From contig CAIRMO010000088.1 in the NCBI GenBank assembly GCA_903879705.1, forward strand, positions 1 through 40,306: DNA of 40,306 nt, read 5' to 3'. Below are positions 36,501 to 40,306 of this stretch, one piece after another (the stretch's first letter is position 1; each line of letters opens with the position of its first letter). The notes under the pieces were generated by a model, which saw only the letters and a list, made by a program, of their open reading frames with translations, did not search any database and was not told the DNA's origin. Made by a program: the position numbers and the translations under genes. This DNA is from an uncultured Candidatus Competibacteraceae bacterium (GTDB lineage Bacteria; Pseudomonadota; Gammaproteobacteria; Competibacterales; Competibacteraceae).

Positions 36501-38007
36501 AGCGGCAAGGCTGCGTAAAATCGATCCACTCCCGGAAAATCTGGAAGGCAATTACAACTATCTCCGTGACAAAACCAACGAGGCATTGATCCACTTGCGT
36601 GAAATACGTTCCCACTTGGACCTGTTGGAACGCAATATCGAAACTGCGGAACGGCAGAATAACTTGATCTGGATATTAAAGACCGCTTCCCTGTTATATC
36701 AACAACAAAAAGAGTTGCAAAGTAAATCCTGCTGGCCAGACGAATATGTCAATGACTGTGAAACATTGCTGACCGAAATCCGCCAGTTTATCAGTCCGCG
36801 TCTGGCCGAATGGATACCGCGTCAGAGTTGTAATAACATCGCGCAAGTTATTGAATTCAAAACCAGAATGGATAAAGCGGTGAGGCGTTGTAACGAACTG
36901 GGCTTTGCGCGTGAAGCGAAGGCACTGGAACAACATGCGCAGGCAGTTAGTTTGCAAATTGAAGAGCGCCAGCGCTTTATATTAACCCTTGACGAAAGCG
37001 ACAACTATCCACAGCAGCCCGCGCCAACCGAATCAACCCTGGTCCGACAGTTACGCGATGATCTTGCCAAAGGCGATATGCTGATTAAGGGCGTTCGGGC
37101 AGCAAGTAATGCCCTCAAACCCGCCGAAATGAAAGCCCGGATTGAAGCCATTGACCAGCGTAAACAACAATTGAATGCCCTGCTCAAACGACAGCGCGAT
37201 ACTTTGAGCGACTTATATAAAGCGGCTCCGACCACACTTGAATTATTACGCGGGGCCATAGCAACGGCACAACGACTGCGCCCTATTTTTGCTGGTGCGG
37301 CTGATGAACGGGAATTAAGTGAATTAGCGATTCAACTGGAACGCATTGAAGCCGCCATCTCGGCTTGGCCCATCGGTGAACTCAGCCTGGATCGGCTCAT
37401 TGAATTGCTTCAGCAGCAGCTTGAAAAACAGCTTGCTGAACTGAACGAGTTTCTGGCAGAACAGGAGATTGATCCCGCATGGATCATGCGGACGGTTTTT
37501 CAGGGATTAGTCAATGAGCGCATTGCGATAGCGCAGCGACGGTCGGCGGATTGGCTGGCCCCGCGTCTGGCATTGGCCGGACAAATTGACCAACTGGATC
37601 GAGATCATTGCACTGCATTTGAGCGGGAATTACAGGACGCCCCCGGTTATTTAGCAGTAGCGGATCGTGCCCAAATTGAGCAATTACTTAATGCCGTGCA
37701 GCAGCGGTGTTTGTTACTTAAAGAACAGGCCCGGCAGGCGCGGATAGTGGCCTGGCAACAACTGTTTCTAAGCCTTGGTGACATCAGCGACCTGGAGAAA
37801 TATAAAATCGGGCAACTGCTAAGACAACTGGATAATCCGCCGGATGCATTGCGGTCAGCGGAGCAGGCTATGATGCAACCCTTGCGCGAACGATTAACGG
37901 CTCATCTGGATCAAATCAGCATCGATGAGTTGATCTATCGCATTGATCAATTACCGCAAGAACAACAGCGTCAGTTGTTGAATCGGCTACTGGAACGGTT
38001 GAAATAG
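33529..38007 (+). CDS. second large P-loop ATPase (SspC-like paralogue)
   Basis: 1492-residue cytoplasmic ATPase. Walker A GYGSGKS is at residues 94-100 and Walker B VVILFDELGRYLEYA has Asp280-Glu281, sharing the DELGxxLEY signature with sspC. A single CxxC (QCAHCGTID) lies near residue 640. The last 500 residues are rich in Leu, Glu, Gln and Arg and are probably long helices or coiled coil. It lies 35 bp after the second DUF4007-like gene and 43 bp before the methyltransferase-like gene, preceded by AAAGGAAAGG. Distant resemblance to BREX BrxC/PglY-type ATPases is possible. Function inferred from context only: DNA-dependent ATPase in PT modification or restriction. Confidence 0.7.
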   Translation: MKISELVQFHAERFFEGAVQLRWVQEREIQANQAAQAFVFHGPRYHGAHEAAKDGIESSYRLKDSASLVRDLLQSIHRGWRGEEQNPYSLVVAGYGSGKSHLALTCAMLLGHPHNAVAQQIVAHIAQADPAIGQEVQDLTAGFTKPALVLALDGMAGFHLGNALIQAVFTQLRRYGVDASAIRDLSPRFQTAEQFVERNFSIRSDQFNQRLPKWTAATLCAALQNNDETVYAEVDAIYHQANGSPIPVTGLESAQELINTLCDVYCGANGAFSSVVILFDELGRYLEYAAEKPQLAGDAALQQIFQGVQDNSNKVRLIGFIQYELKAYLKRFSSADLRQLQRYITRFEAAEKWYLSTNLETLFAHMIGKDETILAPLWHQTNAHHHHQLSWQRMQQTLPGFQRFPVWNEPDRFSQVITQGCWPLHPLATWFLTRQRDVVQSRSALTFIKDIIARISTEEAVTAGRLRQVSAAELALHSLLPEMIAAERETGATVAETLQLLLEKFQAHLSHAQRLALTGVAIIEKMRVGKQNQDTMNGLLSEATALDSESLHSALQGLNRELGALEWNADLGQYELIADALTRGQFQQWLRLRQQGLTVDAIRDLFIRRGAKDSELGAIDTDFGQSRDIRTLDWRFEAQCAHCGTIDPLIRRAFQQWEQAISPKEAKGQLIYLYLHPDDDTTVIDATIRARLQQELQRTGYASAPIWIIGIADHQGSMADHLGRLQLFEEQIAAEDRERFRRFIPEETTRSRQALKEITQNLIKEHLHWVAGFPEAPAGRLKQIGTAIFAQIYPQALPFPFDGFATAAGAGMTDCVQLTRDLVMRQVDGAWVSAQKPRVQNRVDSLLVKSWKALRSSGQLTEPGESSVQTIYQHLQQRHQNQPHTTLWSSCQSLLRPPYGMNTASAGLLLALLIGISHPPRRIEYDGEMIAPADWINEAFPNQRSQSLDRKVLENSTLRFLSENSEQRWRSLFNRWEAETRYRQKVELAHEAARLRKIDPLPENLEGNYNYLRDKTNEALIHLREIRSHLDLLERNIETAERQNNLIWILKTASLLYQQQKELQSKSCWPDEYVNDCETLLTEIRQFISPRLAEWIPRQSCNNIAQVIEFKTRMDKAVRRCNELGFAREAKALEQHAQAVSLQIEERQRFILTLDESDNYPQQPAPTESTLVRQLRDDLAKGDMLIKGVRAASNALKPAEMKARIEAIDQRKQQLNALLKRQRDTLSDLYKAAPTTLELLRGAIATAQRLRPIFAGAADERELSELAIQLERIEAAISAWPIGELSLDRLIELLQQQLEKQLAELNEFLAEQEIDPAWIMRTVFQGLVNERIAIAQRRSADWLAPRLALAGQIDQLDRDHCTAFERELQDAPGYLAVADRAQIEQLLNAVQQRCLLLKEQARQARIVAWQQLFLSLGDISDLEKYKIGQLLRQLDNPPDALRSAEQAMMQPLRERLTAHLDQISIDELIYRIDQLPQEQQRQLLNRLLERLK

Positions 38008-38050
38008 CCGCCGCCTGGCTACCTGCGCCACTCACCGCAGCGAGTCGATC

Positions 38051-40306
38051 ATGGCAACTCCTCCCGGAAAAACCGTCGGTCAACGCACCTACCTTCATAT
38101 TGAAGCTGCCTCGGCTTTGACTGTCGCTGAGACTGCCGGTTTGCTCGACGCCGAACGCCTGGCTGGAGTGCAACGGGCAGAACATTACAACCTGATCCGA
38201 ATGGACGCGGACGGATCGCAGATCGCCCTGCTCAACTACCCGGAGTTTTTTGACCAACCCTTCCCGGCCCTGCGCGAAAGCTGGCGGGTCAATCTGGCCG
38301 CCGGTACGATCAGCTACCGCAGTTACGCCGGCTCGCTCAACCCGCCGATCCTGCACCGTAAAGAACTATTGTTGCCCGATGATCACCCACGCAGGACTGA
38401 ATACGCCGCGCTGACCGCTGCTGCCGAGTCGATTGGCCTGTTCGACCAGCCCACCCGGATTGGTTACCAGCGCCAATGGCGGGCGCTGGTGCAGGAGCGC
38501 GGCTACCGGATCGCCGGCCATAGCCTGTTACCGCTGGGCAACGATCAAACCAGCGGCGATGAATCCCCCCGCGATCCACTGTTGCCCGCCGGTTGGCAAG
38601 CGGCACGGCATCTGACGGCGCTGGTGCGCTACAACTTTTCGGCCCCGGTGCAAACCCTCGCCCGCTACGGCTTTCTCGACGGCCAGTTTTCACTGTTCGA
38701 TTACGGCTGCGGGCGGGGCGACGACCTGCGCGGCCTGCGCGAAAACGGCTTGAACGTCGCCGGCTGGGACCCCTATTACGCCCCGGATCAGCCGTTGCAG
38801 ATCGCCGATCTGGTCAATCTCGGCTTCGTCATCAACGTCATCGAAGACCACGATGAGCGGCTGGAGGCATTGATCCGCGCCTGGTCGCTGGCAGAGCGCC
38901 TGCTGGTGGTGGCAGTGATGCTGGCCAACCAGAACGATCCGCGTGGAGAGGATTTTCGCGACGGCGTACTGACTCAACGCGGCACCTTCCAGAAGTACTA
39001 CAGCCAGACCGAAATCAAGACATTTATCGCCGCCGCGCTCGATCAGGAGCCGATCCCGGTTGCGCCGGGGGTGCTGTACGTCTTCCGCGACCCGGAGGTC
39101 GAGCAGCGCTTTCTGCTGGATCAGTGCCGTAGCCGCCGCAACCGGCTGGCCCTTCCCTCTACCCGGGAACGCCCAGTCCCACCACTGCGCGACCGGGCGG
39201 CGGAACGCTATGCCCAGTATCAGCAACCGCTGGAACAACTCTGGAACCGGTATCTGAGCCTGGGGCGCCGCCCGGACCTGAGCGAAATCGCCGATCCGCT
39301 CCCGCTGATCGAAGGTTTTGGCTCGCTCAACCGGGCCTTCCGCTTCCTTGAAATCCGTCAGGAACCCGCCGAACTGGCGCAAGCCCGCCACTCCCGGATC
39401 GCCGATCTGGAGGTCTATTTCGCGCTGACCCGGTTCGAGCGGCGCAAGCCCTACACCCACCCGGAACGTGGTCTGCAACGCGACATCAAAGCCTTCTTCG
39501 GCGATTACCCCACCGCTCAGGCCGCCGCGCAGGAACGGCTGTTCCAAATCGCCGATCCGGACGCGCTCGCCCAGGCCTGTCAATTTGCGGCGGAGCGTGG
39601 CTTGGGCTGGCTGGAAGCGGGCCGGTCGCTGCAATTGCACACCAGTCTGGTCGATCAACTGCCCTCGTTGCTGCGGATTTACGTTGGCTGCGCCGCGGCG
39701 CTGTATGGCGATTATCGCAACGCCGATCTGGTCAAAATCCACATGGCTTCAGGCAAGGTCAGTCTGCTGCGCTATACCGATTTTGAGAACCAGCCGCTAC
39801 CCCGGATGATCGAACGGGTCAAGATCAAACTGCGCGAACAACGGATCGACTATTTCGCTTACGGCGACCGCTACGAATCGCCGTTTCTCTATCACAAGTC
39901 ACGCTATATCAACGAGGAATTTCCGCACTACCCGGAACAACGGGCCTTCGAGGCGGCGCTGGATCAAGTGGAGCGATTCGACTGGGCGGGCTATGGGCCC
40001 TCGCCGGGCGAACTGCTGAACACCCTGGCCCGGCAACGCCGAACGGTCGAGGGCTTTGCGCTCAACCGCTCGACGACTATTCCAGCGCTGGATGATCCTT
40101 GTGGCAGGTATCTGAGCTTTCGCCAACTCATTGAATGCGGCGAAACCCAGGCGGAAACTGGCCTTGCCAATCTGCCCCGGGAACCGGAAAGTTATAATGC
40201 CCTGCTGGATTTGGCCCTGAACGTGCTGGACCCGGTGATCGATTACTTCGGCATGATCCGGCTGAGTTATGGCTTCTGTTCACTGCCGCTGGCCCGGCGG
40301 ATTCCC
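38051..40306 (+). CDS. PT-associated putative methyltransferase, cut by window end
   Basis: Partial: 752 codons read without a stop to the window edge. Residues 214-224 (LFDYGCGRGDD) are an S-adenosylmethionine-binding motif I, followed by FVINVIEDHDER, typical of class I methyltransferases. The later FLYHKSRYINEEFPHYPEQ and AGYGPSPGELLNTL suggest the putative methyltransferase family found beside DNA phosphorothioation genes. No DPPY or NPPY catalytic motif was seen, so the target is open. From about residue 688, YLSFRQLIECGETQAETG to VLDPVIDYFGMIRLSYGF resembles the N-terminal part of an M15-type peptidase domain; zinc ligands would lie beyond the window. Same strand, 43 bp after the ATPase, so probably the last or near-last gene of the island operon. 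Confidence 0.72.
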   Translation, partial: MATPPGKTVGQRTYLHIEAASALTVAETAGLLDAERLAGVQRAEHYNLIRMDADGSQIALLNYPEFFDQPFPALRESWRVNLAAGTISYRSYAGSLNPPILHRKELLLPDDHPRRTEYAALTAAAESIGLFDQPTRIGYQRQWRALVQERGYRIAGHSLLPLGNDQTSGDESPRDPLLPAGWQAARHLTALVRYNFSAPVQTLARYGFLDGQFSLFDYGCGRGDDLRGLRENGLNVAGWDPYYAPDQPLQIADLVNLGFVINVIEDHDERLEALIRAWSLAERLLVVAVMLANQNDPRGEDFRDGVLTQRGTFQKYYSQTEIKTFIAAALDQEPIPVAPGVLYVFRDPEVEQRFLLDQCRSRRNRLALPSTRERPVPPLRDRAAERYAQYQQPLEQLWNRYLSLGRRPDLSEIADPLPLIEGFGSLNRAFRFLEIRQEPAELAQARHSRIADLEVYFALTRFERRKPYTHPERGLQRDIKAFFGDYPTAQAAAQERLFQIADPDALAQACQFAAERGLGWLEAGRSLQLHTSLVDQLPSLLRIYVGCAAALYGDYRNADLVKIHMASGKVSLLRYTDFENQPLPRMIERVKIKLREQRIDYFAYGDRYESPFLYHKSRYINEEFPHYPEQRAFEAALDQVERFDWAGYGPSPGELLNTLARQRRTVEGFALNRSTTIPALDDPCGRYLSFRQLIECGETQAETGLANLPREPESYNALLDLALNVLDPVIDYFGMIRLSYGFCSLPLARRIP

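Noticed and set aside
16522-38007. Type 4 BREX (BrxP PAPS-reductase-like protein with BrxC-like ATPase)
   Set aside because: No PglZ alkaline-phosphatase-like protein and no BrxL Lon-like protease is present, while DUF4007, DptF- and DptH-like genes point to an Ssp/Dnd-type system.

Overview
The window looks like a chromosomal segment of a fairly GC-rich gammaproteobacterium. It carries an RNF/RSX complex in the order rsxABCDGE, an HrpA-type helicase, a DarP (YjgA) homologue, a YihG-like acyltransferase and a Bcr/CflA transporter. A Competibacter-like lineage is my guess from general resemblance; nothing in the sequence proves it. Several short palindromic repeats of the CCCCTCCTT/AAGGAGGGG kind are scattered through it.

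The left half (about 1-16.5 kb) is housekeeping: hrpA; a minus-strand tRNA-Leu(CAA) with its own promoter and terminator; a DMT-family exporter convergent with an MFS transporter; a shortened darP; a Bcr/CflA transporter; a minus-strand NUDIX hydrolase/acyltransferase pair; argF with a hairpin in its leader; and the six-gene rsx cluster.

The right half (16.5 kb to the end) is a DNA phosphorothioation (PT) defence island that begins only 17 bp after rsxE. Gene content and order match an Ssp-type system: cysteine desulfurase (sspA), DUF4007 protein (sspB), large P-loop ATPase (sspC) and PAPS-reductase-like PP-loop enzyme (sspD) would make the modification. Three more genes follow: an ATPase of the DptF/DndF kind with an N-terminal domain resembling the PT-DNA sulfur-binding domain (SBD), a DptG-position protein, and a 1777-residue DptH-like protein with a HerA/FtsK ATPase. 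These are the likely restriction arm (SspFGH-like). The SspABCD-SspFGH combination is known from the literature as I recall it.

After this core the island carries a second, diverged DUF4007 protein plus large ATPase, that is, a second SspB/SspC-like pair, and then a PT-associated methyltransferase-like gene with an M15-peptidase-like tail, cut by the window end. These additions, the SBD fusion, and a PD-(D/E)XK-like motif in the DptH-like protein are the most interesting points. No dndB, dndD, dndE or sspE homologue and no insertion sequence was seen. Between sspB and sspC lies a decayed MazF/PemK toxin fragment among short repeats, and sspC carries an in-frame palindromic repeat. The stretch from sspD to sspG is visibly more AT-rich than its surroundings, which suggests mosaic assembly.
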